Part shown: in pieces, positions 48,524 through 59,800 of the stretch
How the letters are laid out: each line of letters starts with the position of its first letter
How positions within the stretch are numbered: the stretch's first letter is position 1
Assembly (NCBI GenBank): GCA_012862575.1
Contig: BLSF01000048.1
Coordinates: 191,797-255,796, forward strand
DNA: 64,000 nucleotides
Source: Parietichytrium sp. I65-24A
Lineage: Eukaryota; Sar; Bigyra; Thraustochytrida; Thraustochytriidae
Reading direction: 5' to 3'
Made by a program: the position numbers and the translations under genes
Notes under the pieces: generated by a model
What the model was told of the DNA's origin: nothing
Database searches by the model: none
Seen by the model: only the letters and a program-made list of their open reading frames with translations

Positions 48524-48975
48524 TAGCATGTCAAAATTGAAAATTAAATCACAGACTTGAAACGGTTACGATTCTGCCGGTTTTCCTCTTGCCTTTATTT
48601 TCTTCTTCGAATAAGCTGTTGCGCCACCGTTTCTGGATCCTCTCAGCTAGCCGCCTGAGCGATAGTTTGAGGAACTCAACAATGGGGTCCGCTGTTGCAG
48701 GGCATAAAGGCGTACCGCTAGGTTTGCACATCAACGTCAGATCTGAGACGTCCAAGAGTGGAATGGTGCCGCGGGAAGGAAGAAAAGAGAAGGCAAACAG
48801 GAATGGAATGGTCGTAGAGATTGTCAGTCAACAAAAAAAGTGATTATAATCTTGAAGCACGCGGGGGGGGGGGGGAGGAGGAGGGAAGGGATGGAGAGGA
48901 TGAGGATCATGATAATGATGTGGGAGGGGGGAAATGAAGAGTGAGGTTGGAAGAGGAGGCATGTTCGCGAGCGTA
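48524..48975. other. spacer with G13 run
   Basis: Between the stops of two convergent genes. A run of 13 G (48863-48875) leads into GGA-rich DNA. No gene is seen. Confidence 0.6.
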
Positions 48976-49743
48976 TTACAGGAGTGTGCACTTAGGGTCT
49001 TTCTTTGGTTTTGTGGTCTGGCTCACGAGAACACATCGAATAGCTTCATCAAATACCAGCTTAAGACCGGCCTGTGTGAGCGCACTGCATTCGAGGTACT
49101 TGTATGCGCCAATCTCCCTTGCGAGCATTCCTCCCTGTGCCTCCGTTATTGGGGACTGTCCTGTGCCTCCTAGTCTGTTGATGGTCTCTGGGTCGTCGCG
49201 AAGATCCAACTTTGTGCCGACGAGGAGGAACGGAACGCTCATAGCGTGGTGCTGGATTTCTGGGCGCCATTTTGCCCTTACGTTCTCAAAACTCGAAGGG
49301 CTTATGATGGAAAAGCAAATAAGGAACACGTCCGTTTGCGGGTAGCTAAGCGGCCTCAGCCTGTCATAGTCCTCCTGTCCGGCAGTATCCCACAGTCCAA
49401 GGTTGATCGGCTTGCCGTCCACCATCACGTTCGCAGAATAGTTGTCAAACACCGTTGGGATGTACTCTCCCGGGAACGCATTGGTCGTGTATGAGATTAG
49501 CAGACATGTCTTGCCCACCGCCTGCGCACCTCCACCAAAACAACAGCAACATCCACATCATTCGCATTCCCATTCACATTCGCATCACGTCACATTGCAG
49601 CAAAAACAACACGTCTCTCGTTAGCACACCGCGCACAGCCCTTCTCAATCACCCACTTCCCGTCACCATCAACATCAACATGACCATCATCTGCTGCTCC
49701 AACTTACACCATCACCAACGACCACGCACTTGATGTTCTGCAT
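48976..49743 (-). CDS. RAC: Rac-type Rho GTPase
   Basis: Two exons, 49708-49743 and 48976-49521, giving 193 residues. The 36-base first exon encodes [12 protein letters not shown]. After a 186-base intron (GTAAGT...GCGCAG) exon 2 restores the P-loop [11 protein letters not shown]. Other G motifs are intact: [10 protein letters not shown] (effector loop), [31 protein letters not shown] and ECSALTQ. The Rho insert region is present. The C-terminus [11 protein letters not shown] is polybasic and ends in a CAAX box with leucine last, which favours geranylgeranylation and plasma-membrane attachment. Sequence style fits Rac better than Cdc42 or Rho. Rac steers actin assembly and oxidase or kinase effectors. 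The DNA upstream is a long CT-rich tract on the plus strand (GA on the sense strand). Confidence 0.97.
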
Positions 49744-49885
49744 CTTGCTCGCTCGCTCTCTCTCGCTCTCTGTCTGTCTGTCTCGCACTCTCTCTCTCTC
49801 TCTCGCTCGCTCGCTCGCTCTCTCTCACACACTGCGCGCTGTGCTCCACGGCGGATTGATGCTTGTCTGTTCAGCTCAGTCCCTC

Positions 49886-49928
<43 letters not shown>

Positions 49929-50040
49929 CTATCTATCTATCTATCGATTCATCCAACTTTCACTGTTTCTTTGTTTCTCTCTCCCTCTCTGTGTCTCTCT
50001 CTCTCTCTCCTACTAAACCCCTCTCTCTTTGTCTCTTGCT
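49744..50040. repeat. CT-rich microsatellite tract
   Basis: Interspersed (CT)n, (CTCG)n, (TGTC)n and (CTAT)n. It lies directly upstream of Rac and forms a polypurine tract on its sense strand. Confidence 0.85.
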
Positions 50041-52776
50041 GGGATGCATCTCGATAGGAGTCGCATATTATTCATAGCACTGAGACGCGTAGTGGGTGTT
50101 AGATGGCTCTTAGTGCTGAGGAGGCGAGGAGGAGGGGGTCTTATGAGGGTGTTAAGTGGGTCGATAGGGCCGCGGGGTAGCGGGAGTAGTGGGCGGGGTA
50201 GGAGTCTTCCTCCCACCCGACAGTCCACCCTCGCTAGCGCTTGGGGTAGGGAGTCCTATGTGGGGAGGGAGACGGCTAACGGCCGGGCGTAGGAGGAGTA
50301 GGGGAGGGATAGTGGGATTAGCTGGTGGCAGTGAGTGGGATGATGTGGACTTGTAGGAGTGGGAGTAGGAGAGTTGCGGCTCTTGTGAGGTGGTGTGAGG
50401 GGGAGAAGAAAAGGAATAGGAAAAGGGAGAGAGAGGTCGAAAAGAAGGTGGTTTTGGAAAACCGGGTGGTGAAGAACTTTTTGAGCCTTTTTCCGCACTA
50501 CCTTTTATGGTATGCAGGACTACACAGTGGAACACGCCGCTATTACCTCCCACGGTTTTCCCCTAGCCTATTTCCCAGGCGAAACTAATAGAGTCACTAT
50601 AAGCAGTAGCACTCCACTTCATATAGGCGCAAGTTCTAATCCTCCTTAACACGAAGCCTAGAGCACTCTTAACACTGGTGATAGTGCAGTAACTATGGAC
50701 CCAGAGAAGAAAAGGAGGCTATCGTCCAAGTAGGGAGGCAGTAGGAGAGAGCGGAATGGTTCATTAGAATTAAAATCGCGATTCTGAATTCTGAATTTCA
50801 TTCAGTCGAGTGTGCTAATTATTGCCCTCTTACAGTATTCGCCTCCTTTCAACTCTCCCAACCCTCCCAACTCTCCATCGTTCATTCACTCATTCATTCA
50901 TTCTTTCTTTTGCACTTTCTTTCTTTCCTTGCACGCCTTGCACTTCCTTTCTTTTCCGCCCTCTTTGCAGACCGTTCCGCCTTCAGCTGAGCCAGCACCT
51001 CTCTCGAGCTAAGCTATTCTCCAACTGTGAGCACTGTGAGTACTGTGAGGGAGGCACTTGATGGCGCACTTGTGAGTCCTGTGAGGAAGTGAGGATGTGG
51101 TGTGAGTGAGTGAGTTGCTTACAGCCTCCGCCGCTGGTACTAGTAAGGGTACGCACCGGTACTGTCCAATAGCAGTATTGACTAGCTGAGACTGGGGTTC
51201 ATTGATGACCATGGAAGTTTCATACATTGGAGAGACCAACTTGGCACACTTCCTTCCCCTCGCTACTAGTAAGAGGTTCTAGGATGAAAGGAAGTTTTGA
51301 CCTCTTTCCCGTTTTGTGCTTCTGACGGGGAGTGCTAGGTAAAGCACCAGCTGGGTCTTTACGAGAGAGTTCTGAATTTGGCTCTTCTGAATCCTGAAGG
51401 GCGGATGAAATCATCTCAATGTAAACGCTATAGCAGTGCTACATATAGCGCCGTTCATAAAATTCTACCACTTGGCCTGGATGCTTACTAGTATCTTTCG
51501 CGAGAGGCATCCCAATACACGACGCAAAAGGACTTGGAAGCTTTGGGTAGTTATTGCGCGCGATCTGTTACGCCTGCGCATGGTCTGCACAGCTGCTCCT
51601 GACACTGATTATCACATAGAACCAACATAGATTATATAAGATAGCCATAGTTGTCTACTAGTGGGGGTGAGAATTGTACGAAGTGCCAGTGCTGTACCTA
51701 GTCACCGAACGCATAGAAATCATGATAATGGATCCCCCTAGACGCGCACACGGTCCGCACCAAGTACTCATACCGAATTTCGGGAATTGACTACCAGTCA
51801 AGTTAGGAGGCATTAATGTGCCGCTAGGAAAATGACCCACCCACCTATTGCGCTTTGAAGCAAGTTCTAAAATAATGAGTTTTATTGACTGTGAACTGCA
51901 GACTCGGGAATTCAGAACTCGCCGGAACTATCCAGAACTCATTCAATTTGAAAAAACAAAGAAGTTAGTTCAAATTTTAATTGACAGACATTTGAAGTGC
52001 AAAACGCCTCGCAACCACACCCACACACAAGTCAAGCGTTACAATTTCCTCGACAGTGGCGCATCATCATCACGAGCAGCTCTTTGACCGCGAACAAATA
52101 TATATTCTTTCAGCGAGCAGCTCTTTGTTCTCTCCCACAGAGAGGAACGCATTTAGTGCCCCCAAGCTCCATTCAACGCCTGGAAAAATCGAGAACAATC
52201 CTCCTATTTGTAAGGTTTCGGATAAGCATAATTAAACCGTTCCGCATAAACCAAAGATATTTTCCCTAAGGAGGTCGCCAGTATCCATAACACCCCCTAG
52301 CGTACGACGCCAACTAAGCCAAAACCCATCAGACGCTAACCCCAAGCGCTGGTGCTTCCATCACCTGCACCGCCTGGCACCTTACTACTACCATTTCCAC
52401 TAACAGAGCATACGATTCCAGTGAAACGAAATCTCCGCGTCTGGTGTTGAAACCACATTATTTACAGTATAGCGAAATGCGTAGCGCGAGCGGATTCTCA
52501 GTCCAGCTTTTCTGGCAGATTCTGGATTCCGCAATTGTGTTGAGTGCGAGGCTGGCTGTGTACTCAGGGAACGGTCCTCGGGAGAAAGCAAGGGATTCTA
52601 GTACTACGCGCGCACGTAGCGCCTAATAGAGACGCCAAAGACCTGCGAAAGGCCGGTCCCACGTCCGCCTCGGAAAACGAGGACTGCGAGGTAGGTGCTG
52701 GGAGAGAGACATTGCGCGTTGCGGAGACAACAGGAAGTCAGCAAGTCAGGGAGGGAAGGCCCGAGCTGCGGAAAGG
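50041..52776. other. 2.7 kb gene-free tract, TAG/CTA-rich and strand-skewed
   Basis: No gene is supported. From about 50090 to 50480 the plus strand is G/A-rich with many GTAG, GAGG and TAG words; after 50500 the skew weakens. From 51120 to 51860 TAG/CTA triplets are dense: 51601-51660 alone has six. ACTAGT occurs at 51139, 51265, 51487 and 51657. Stops crowd all frames. The stretch 51900-52260 is more AT-rich. No terminal repeats or element ends are visible. Confidence 0.5.
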
Positions 52777-53103
52777 GTAAGTGTATTTTGTATGTTGTAT
52801 GTTGTATGATGTATGTTGTATGGTGCGGAGGCAAGTAGAGGGCTATGCATGTTGAAAAGTTTTGAGCAAATTCGGAGCAGATTTGGCAGAAAGATGGTCG
52901 TTGTGTGAAGTTTGCTTTGAGAACTTTGTTGTTGTTGTTGTTGTTGTTGTGCTGATTTGCAACGTGTTTGTTGTGATTGGTTTGCTTGACACTTGTTGCC
53001 GGCGCTGGCGTCGTGGAATAAAAAATTTCGATGTGATTGGCCTTTGCTGCGGGTATCCATGGTCGCTGGTGATGGTCGAAAGGATCGCGAAAAAGTAAGC
53101 GCA
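52777..53103 (+). promoter_or_regulatory. leader of ubiquitin-like gene with small repeats
   Basis: Starts at a good donor context (AAAGG|GTAAGTG, 52777), so a 5' UTR intron is possible; the acceptor is not clear. Five copies of a 7-base unit TTGTATG lie at 52788-52822, and a (GTT)n run at about 52926-52950. An in-frame ATG at 53059 exists, but the domain begins at 53104. Confidence 0.35.
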
Positions 53104-54363
53104 ATGACGCTGATTACGGTGGTGACGGATACTGGTGCGGAGGGATCGGTGGACGTGGTGAAGAACGATCTGGTGGCAGAAGTCAAATGGCGAGTGGTCT
53201 CGCAATGCTTTCCTCAGCTGAACGGAAAGCTCATCTCGCTCATGTATCACGGCAAGGAGATGCAAGACGAAAAGTCCATCGGTGACTTTTGGACCCGAAA
53301 TCTCAGCGGTACACGTCTGGTCGTGTCCACCAGCGTCAGGCAGCCATACTCGTCTGTGGACTATTCCAAAGTCGCCCAATCCCTGATTGCGGAGGGGTAC
53401 AAGAAGAGCCCAGCCAGCTTTTACAGACCTGGAGACGATTGGGGTGGGAAATGGGCAAAAGGCGACGAGTACAAGTCCTATCCGCCTGTGGACGTGGACA
53501 ACCCGTTTTCTTCGGTCCCACCTTCCGCAAGCCGCGAGCTGGCCTTTAAGCCTTCTTCTGCGAACGGATTTCAGAGACCTTCTTCGGCGCGCAGGGGGTC
53601 GTCCAGATCTCAAGGCAAAGCTGGAGTCTACAGTCAAATCCCCGAGCGGGTCAAACAAAAGTGGGCTGAGCGGGAGGACAAAAAAAAACAGGAGCAAGAC
53701 CGCGTTAACCACGCTGAGCAGGACCAGCGCGAGAAAGAATTTCGCCGAGCGAGGCAGAAGAGCCTTGGAACAAGCTTTGACGCCGCCAACACCGACAGCG
53801 AGGATTCCGTGGACGAGGATGGTGGTCGCACGTTCCAATCTCTGTACGCTTGTGTAGTACACGGCTGCAGATACGAACTCTTGCACAAAGCAGAAGGAAA
53901 ATGGATGGGTGACGCAATCTTCATGGACAGCAAGTTTCACCGACTCGCTGGGCCGGCGCATGTGTGTAGCAGCAGGATTGGATTTGTCAAGACGAAGTCA
54001 TGCTGGTACGAGCAGCAGCTCATCACGAGCGAAACAGGTGTCAGCAATATGCAGAGTTTCTGGTACCATCCACAGTCTGACGGAGTGCTACACGTGGACT
54101 CCGAGGAGGCCTTCTTGCGCAACGCTTCCGTTCTCATGAAGGAAGTTGGTCCGAATGTGATCGTAATTACTGCATACAGTCCTGATGGGGTTCCGGTTCT
54201 GACGGAGACCATCACATACAGTGAAGAGTTTCATACGCGGGTTCGCACTGGCCAACGCTTCTCTCCTCAGGGCGAATTTCTTGCGAGCTACGTAGCACAC
54301 GAAAAGAAATACCTTGACGAGGACACCGGAGCAATTGAGCCTATTTACGATCACCGTGCGTAG
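53104..54363 (+). CDS. ubiquitin-like domain protein with lipocalin-like C-terminus
   Basis: 419 residues from 53104 (an in-frame ATG at 53059 would add 15). Residues about 1-78 form a ubiquitin-like fold of the Rad60-SLD/MUB kind: MTLITVVTDTGAEGSVDV, then LNGKLISLMYHGKEMQDE and TRLVVST. A polar linker with Ser/Arg (PSSARRGSSRSQGK) and a charged helix (KKKQEQDRVNHAEQDQREKE) follow. The last 175 residues are rich in beta-pattern and aromatic residues (CWYEQQLI, MQSFWYHPQSDG, TRVRTGQRFSPQGEFLASY), which suggests a lipocalin or DUF3598-like barrel; this is inference. No terminal di-glycine exists, so the domain is built in rather than conjugated. I know no named protein with this pairing. Confidence 0.7.
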   Translation: MTLITVVTDTGAEGSVDVVKNDLVAEVKWRVVSQCFPQLNGKLISLMYHGKEMQDEKSIGDFWTRNLSGTRLVVSTSVRQPYSSVDYSKVAQSLIAEGYKKSPASFYRPGDDWGGKWAKGDEYKSYPPVDVDNPFSSVPPSASRELAFKPSSANGFQRPSSARRGSSRSQGKAGVYSQIPERVKQKWAEREDKKKQEQDRVNHAEQDQREKEFRRARQKSLGTSFDAANTDSEDSVDEDGGRTFQSLYACVVHGCRYELLHKAEGKWMGDAIFMDSKFHRLAGPAHVCSSRIGFVKTKSCWYEQQLITSETGVSNMQSFWYHPQSDGVLHVDSEEAFLRNASVLMKEVGPNVIVITAYSPDGVPVLTETITYSEEFHTRVRTGQRFSPQGEFLASYVAHEKKYLDEDTGAIEPIYDHRA

Positions 54364-54827
54364 CCTGGAGATCCCAGAGTCCGCGACAAAGATCTGCTGG
54401 AAGCTCTCTCAGCGTAACAGTCGGGGAAGCCCTGCGCATTGGGATTTTAAAGCGCTCTGAGTTGCTCCAATTTGACGTGGCGCTCTTTTCTCCCGCGTGC
54501 GAACAATTTTACCGAAAGGAAAGCTCACGCCTACAAGCGAACCAAACATATAATAAACATAAAGAAACTCACTTTTTATTCGCACATTGTACTCTTACTG
54601 TATTTGTTTTTCAGTTCTTTTAGGGGCTGGAAAATTGAGGATCCCTCATTTCCCACCAACATGCATAGTAGTTTCTCAATATCCACACTCTACTGGCCAT
54701 TCTTCATCGATGATGCGACAGGTCTTCGAGTGCTGATGAATTAGAATTAGGCTCTTCGTAGCTCAACATTAATCGATTATCGAAGGAGTCTTTGAGCACC
54801 CAAAAAGAAAGGTCGGTTTCTCCTTCC
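54364..54827. other. spacer between convergent genes
   Basis: Holds the two 3' ends. AT-rich DNA at 54530-54620 probably includes polyadenylation signals. No gene is seen. Confidence 0.5.
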
Positions 54828-56006
54828 TCAACTTTTCAGATCTTCCAACAATTCAAGTAAGAACGGAAATACGATACGCTGTATGCCATGCAGATCCACA
54901 TAATCCTCCGCTTTCTTTACGCTGCTCGGTGGGACACCAAGAGCCCCAAGCACCAATGATAAATCGTATGCCTCCACAAAGTCGTCCTCTGGAAAGAGCT
55001 TGTAGCGGGAAAAGGCCTTCAAAACCTCTTCGCGACTAAAAGTCAGTGAACACCCAGCTTTATTACCCGAGCCATACCGCGAGGCGCGGGAGTACACCAC
55101 AAATCTGCAAAAGTCGGTCATGTCCAGATTTCCGAAGGTCACTCGGTCGCCGAGTTCCCTTCGAATTGTGTCATAGTCTGTTACACCAACATCATCCAGG
55201 GCGGCAGCGCAACGGCTTGACCCAGGGATGATCTCTTGGCTGCCGCGAACAACAGAGAATTTTACAAAAACCTTCTGTACCTCCACCACGTCGTCGCCTA
55301 GTAAATCGAGAAGATCGACGAGGCTCATGTCGGCGATCTTCTCTCGCTCGCTGTCCTTCTCATAGGCACGGCCTTCCCTCGATGGACCAGTCGAGCAGCT
55401 TGTGCCAATGTTAGTTATGACATGCTCACCGTCAAGCTCCGCAAACGGATTCTCGATGAATGAGTGGAAGACTTGTCGCCGAGATACAGCTTGGACGGAT
55501 ATTGAGTCTCCACGGTGAACCACTTTCCGGAGCTTTCCCATCGACTTGGTGGAGTACCTCTGGTAGGTAAACTCAGCATCAGCCTTGTCCGCAAAGTAAA
55601 TCGAGACGAGTCTGTACTTGGCGTTGACACTTGGGCACGTCCGCTGCGCCACTCGTTTCGAAGCAGCCGTGTCCTCCCCTGCTTCTTCGTCTTTGCTGCC
55701 GCAATGAAGAGCATTCGCAAACGTGTCTAGGTTGATCCGCGGCGCAGATGATCCAGTCGCCGTGTAGAGATGGAAAAGAATTACCTCGCCAACATCGCTC
55801 TGCCCTCCTTCCTGGCCCTCTTTTTCCTCTGTGTCCACGTACGCCTCGCCTCCGCGACCACCTCCACCTCCGCCTCTGTAGATCTTCTTCGAGATGCGAC
55901 TCAGTGCCGACAGCTTCGTGTTGCCGGACTTTCCTCCGAGACGATGGCCCTCCCTGACCCTGCTCCTCGTCTCGCGCAGGATATCCGCCTCGACAATGTC
56001 CTCCAT
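54828..56006 (-). CDS. unrecognised protein with degenerate EF-hand-like pair
   Basis: About 392 residues from the ATG at 56006, chosen for its context (GCCATGG). An in-frame ATG at 56198 would add 64 hydrophobic and basic residues that read more like leader sequence, though a targeting peptide cannot be excluded. A glycine run (YRGGGGGGRGGEAY) occurs near residue 45. Middle blocks (VGEVILFHLYTATG, YRLVSIYFADKADAEF) look folded. The C-terminal 150 residues have paired helices spaced like EF-hands (VQKVFVKFSVVRGSQ, DMTDFCRFVVYSRASR) without calcium-binding acids. No family is recognised. Confidence 0.65.
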   Translation of the reverse strand: MEDIVEADILRETRSRVREGHRLGGKSGNTKLSALSRISKKIYRGGGGGGRGGEAYVDTEEKEGQEGGQSDVGEVILFHLYTATGSSAPRINLDTFANALHCGSKDEEAGEDTAASKRVAQRTCPSVNAKYRLVSIYFADKADAEFTYQRYSTKSMGKLRKVVHRGDSISVQAVSRRQVFHSFIENPFAELDGEHVITNIGTSCSTGPSREGRAYEKDSEREKIADMSLVDLLDLLGDDVVEVQKVFVKFSVVRGSQEIIPGSSRCAAALDDVGVTDYDTIRRELGDRVTFGNLDMTDFCRFVVYSRASRYGSGNKAGCSLTFSREEVLKAFSRYKLFPEDDFVEAYDLSLVLGALGVPPSSVKKAEDYVDLHGIQRIVFPFLLELLEDLKS

Positions 56007-56841
56007 GGCTGTGCCTCCTGAAACAGCGATTCCGCCGGAACGCAGCACCAGTCGATGTCGCAGAAGAGAGGCTCCTGCTCTCCACGCCGAAAGCTGCTTG
56101 CCGCGACCGCAGCGCACGACGAGGCGCAAAGAAACGGAAAGGAGTGAATGAATGGATTGGAAAGAGTGGATGACCAGGGAGATGCAATTGCTAAACATAG
56201 AACATGTTTTTATTATTTGAACGCTGAGAGGAGGAGCTCATCCATCCATCGGTCAATTTTGCGATCTGCTTTGTGCTTCTTGATATTCCCACTTGCTATT
56301 CAACATTTTTCTTGTTTTTGTATTCATGAGTAGTAGTCTTTTCTTTTAAAGTTTTGCTCTCTGACGGCCTTGTGCCACACAGTGCAGTCAGTGTACCAGC
56401 ACCGGAACTCTCACACAATTCATGCCGTTCTGTTCTGGTGGGCATCCGAACTTCGCGATGTTAGCAATCGTTGGCGGCTAGTTACACGAGCTTTGACCTT
56501 GTTGATTGAATGGTTTGGATATGGATGCGGATGCGGATGATTTCAACTTTTGTTCCACTTTCGTTGTGGACATTGAGACGCGAGGCCATAAATGATCATC
56601 CTCGAAATGGCTTTACAGGCTTTACCCTCGCAGTTTATTTGCTCAACGCACTCAACGCTATTAAAATTACACCAGAGGTATTATAGTAGACAATAGATGA
56701 CTATAAAATATGTGCGTTGAAATTAAGATGCATCTGCTGGCAGTGAGTGGCACTGGCACCAGCAGGGTATTATTATTGATGTTGACTACATGATGAAATC
56801 AAGAGTCAGGAATTCCAGGGAGCTCAAAGAAGGTATTTTCT
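56007..56841. other. spacer upstream of unrecognised gene, 3' of receptor gene
   Basis: No gene is supported. AT-rich around 56640-56720. It includes the possible longer 5' end of the minus-strand gene up to 56198. Confidence 0.45.
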
Positions 56842-59800
56842 TTAGGTTACAACCCGCTTGTGGCTATGGTCTGCCCATGTCTCCTCGCCCTCACAGGCAA
56901 CGGTGCCATTCACAAATTCTGAGCTCTGGGGCTGTCTCGATAAGCTCTGCTTCAATTCGTCATTGAAGTTCAATGGCTTGATCTTTGAGCTGTTAGACCC
57001 GGTCAACTGCATTGGTTTGATGGCGCCAAGTTTCGAACTCGCCGAGGTCGGTGACCACTGCGAGATGTCTATGACAGTTGCGGAAAGGCCGAACCGGGGA
57101 AACGCTATCAGACCTACAACTACGACACTTCCGACAGACACACCGAGACTGTGTATAATAATCGTGGTGGACGGAGAGTAGTCGGTAATTATAGTCGCGA
57201 AGAGCACAATGGACGAAAAGATCGCAGTGTTGTACGTCCCCATGATGATGAACTTGTGTTCAACATACGACGATGGGATCTTTTTGCTTGCGAAGACTAA
57301 ATAGCAAGCACTTAGGACTAGGAGCACCTTGAACGTCACGGTCGCGGACGAAAACGCCCCCGAGCTTGATGCGCAGCTCATGAAAACGATTGACCCTTGG
57401 CCGCTTGCCGGAAGGTCATAGAGGACGGTGCGGACATTCGTGGGTACCGGGCGATCCATCAGGGTCCAGCAGAGCAGTATAAAAACATCAAATAATATCA
57501 GCATAAGTGCAATCTTCGCTGTGTCCGTGTCGCGAAGGACAATGTGTCTCATCTTACTGTGCATTGAGGAGAAAAGTACAAACACTCGATAAATCCGGGC
57601 CCAGAGAAACGCGAAGATGACATCAAAGGAGATGTTAAGCGACCACACGCGCGTCACGCAATGCGCTGCTGTATTTTCACCAAGATACAGTATGGTGGAT
57701 AGATTGATCAAAATGCCACCGACTGCCATACAAAGGACAAGCAATGGTTGCATCTCTTTCACTTGCTTAATAGCACGCAGCCGAGAAATAAGCAAGATGA
57801 TGATCACGTGTAGAAGACACCCCACTGCGCTCAACGAAAGTGCCACAGTTGCGCTGGTAGATCCCCAGGCGACATAGTCACAAGTGGGCCCGAACTGAAC
57901 AAAGGGAAGAGTTGCTGGTGTCGTATACTTGCCTCTTTCGTCCAAGTCTGTCCCACACATGTTTTCCTCCCCAGTGTCCTCGTCCACTATCCATTCGTAC
58001 ACAATCGAGGACTGCATGGTTGCTGCATCGCATGTGCCGCGGGAATACTTCCACTGCGTCCCATCGCACTTTGGGTATTCTTTGACTGCGGAAAAGAAAC
58101 GATCTCCCAAAGTGCCGACATCGGAAAAGCATCCATGGTTGCTCTCGTTGAAGATAGTGCCATACAGTGTACTCTGGGCTTCAAACAGCTCGATGCCGTC
58201 CAATAAGTAGTCACTGAACACCATGTCCTCATCGACCATGACTGAGCTATTCTCTAGAGCAGGTGGATACGCGTCACTCAGGAGTGCCTCGCCTGCAAAT
58301 TGAAAACCATACAGGCAGGCCTCTTCGTTCAGATTTTCTTCTGAGGTGATTGGGTCGCCAGATGCATCGCGAAAGTGTTTATAGTTCACAGACTCGGTCT
58401 CTTCGAGTCGATCCCACACCGGCTGAAAGCCGCACCCTGACTGGCGCATATTCCCGCCATCGGCTTTTCGATATACCCAGCGCTTGCGTAGATTCCCGCA
58501 GAAGATGGTCCTGAATGCGTCGTCCCCTTTGTACTCTTTGAGCTTGGCAAGACGTTTAAGAATATCAGCCTGAGTGTCTGGCATGACCCGCGGACTAAAG
58601 TAAGGGGAAAGTTGTACAGCGGACTCATCGACGCCTAACCAGACACTCTCTGACCTCCATTCGTTGAGCAGTATGGAGTCTATGAAATATTCAAGTATGG
58701 GCAGCCAGTTCAAAAGCGCGGAGATCAGCACGCTGTCTCCTATTAAAGCTCTCACATCTTGGTTGTATCCAATGCTCACCCCTCCTTGCTTCTTATAGTA
58801 CAGCTGTGGTTCCACAGTGTCACTGTGCTGAGTGATAATATGACACTTGCCGACATTCCAAAGAAACGCGGCTCCTTCAGTCTCAAGTACCTCGCTATGC
58901 CATGTTCCAGACCAAATGACCTTCGCAACGCAATTTGGGAACACTTCCCGGCAGCCTAATATGAAGGCGTTCATGCCGCGCTGGACCTCAGGAATGGGAT
59001 ATGCGGCAACGTAGCCGACACACAGGGTCTGGTTGGTATTTCCATCCTTTTTCGCTTCTTCCTCCTTCTTCATCAGTTCGTAACCAGCGACCAAACCAGT
59101 CAAATACCTCATCTGGTAAATTTTGCCAAAACCGATTGACAATAAAGACCCTGTCAAGTATTCCCCTGCGCCAAAAAAGTAGGTCTTATACGGAAGATCG
59201 GAATCGCTCCCATCGCCCTCTTTATGACATCCTTCGTAATGTTCTGATATGTCGTACACTTGTAAACTGTACCCAAAGCTGCCAGCAATGACGAAATCAA
59301 AGTCCTGGTCGCACAAATCTTTGAACTTCGCAATAGCTGGGTAGTAGTTGTTATAAACAAGTTCTCCGTCAACCTCAAGATACTCGGAGACGATGCCTCC
59401 GTTTTCGAGCACACTCCCTTTATTGGACTGGTAACTTGCAAACTCGCCTTCGGGAATATCCTCAAAGTAGATACTTGCATTAACCCTTCCACCATAAGTC
59501 TCTTCCAAATTGTTTCGCGCTTCATTGAGGCGCATTGTCCACCCGAAGTCGTTCACAGGACCAAAAAAGACAAACCCAACCTTTAAGGGTTTTACATACC
59601 CAAATGTCACATTCAAAGCGTTTGAGAAAGTCGTCCCTCCATCTAAAGAAAGAAGCACCTGGAAATCAAGGTCAGGTATGCAGACCTCCGATTTCACGGG
59701 ATGTCTGGAGTCTTCACATCCGTCGAGCCAAACCTTTTGATATTCTATTGGCGGAGTCTTCGATTTCACCACAAGAGTGTCGTCCTCTAGGTCAAGCCAG

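Noticed and set aside
52059-52085. A DSGAS string resembling a retroelement protease active site
   Set aside because: A five-residue match in a short frame, with no neighbouring element domain and no terminal repeats. Most likely chance.
52993-53103. Extended N-terminus of the ubiquitin-like protein
   Set aside because: The frame opens with TTG, and the domain itself starts at the ATG at 53104.
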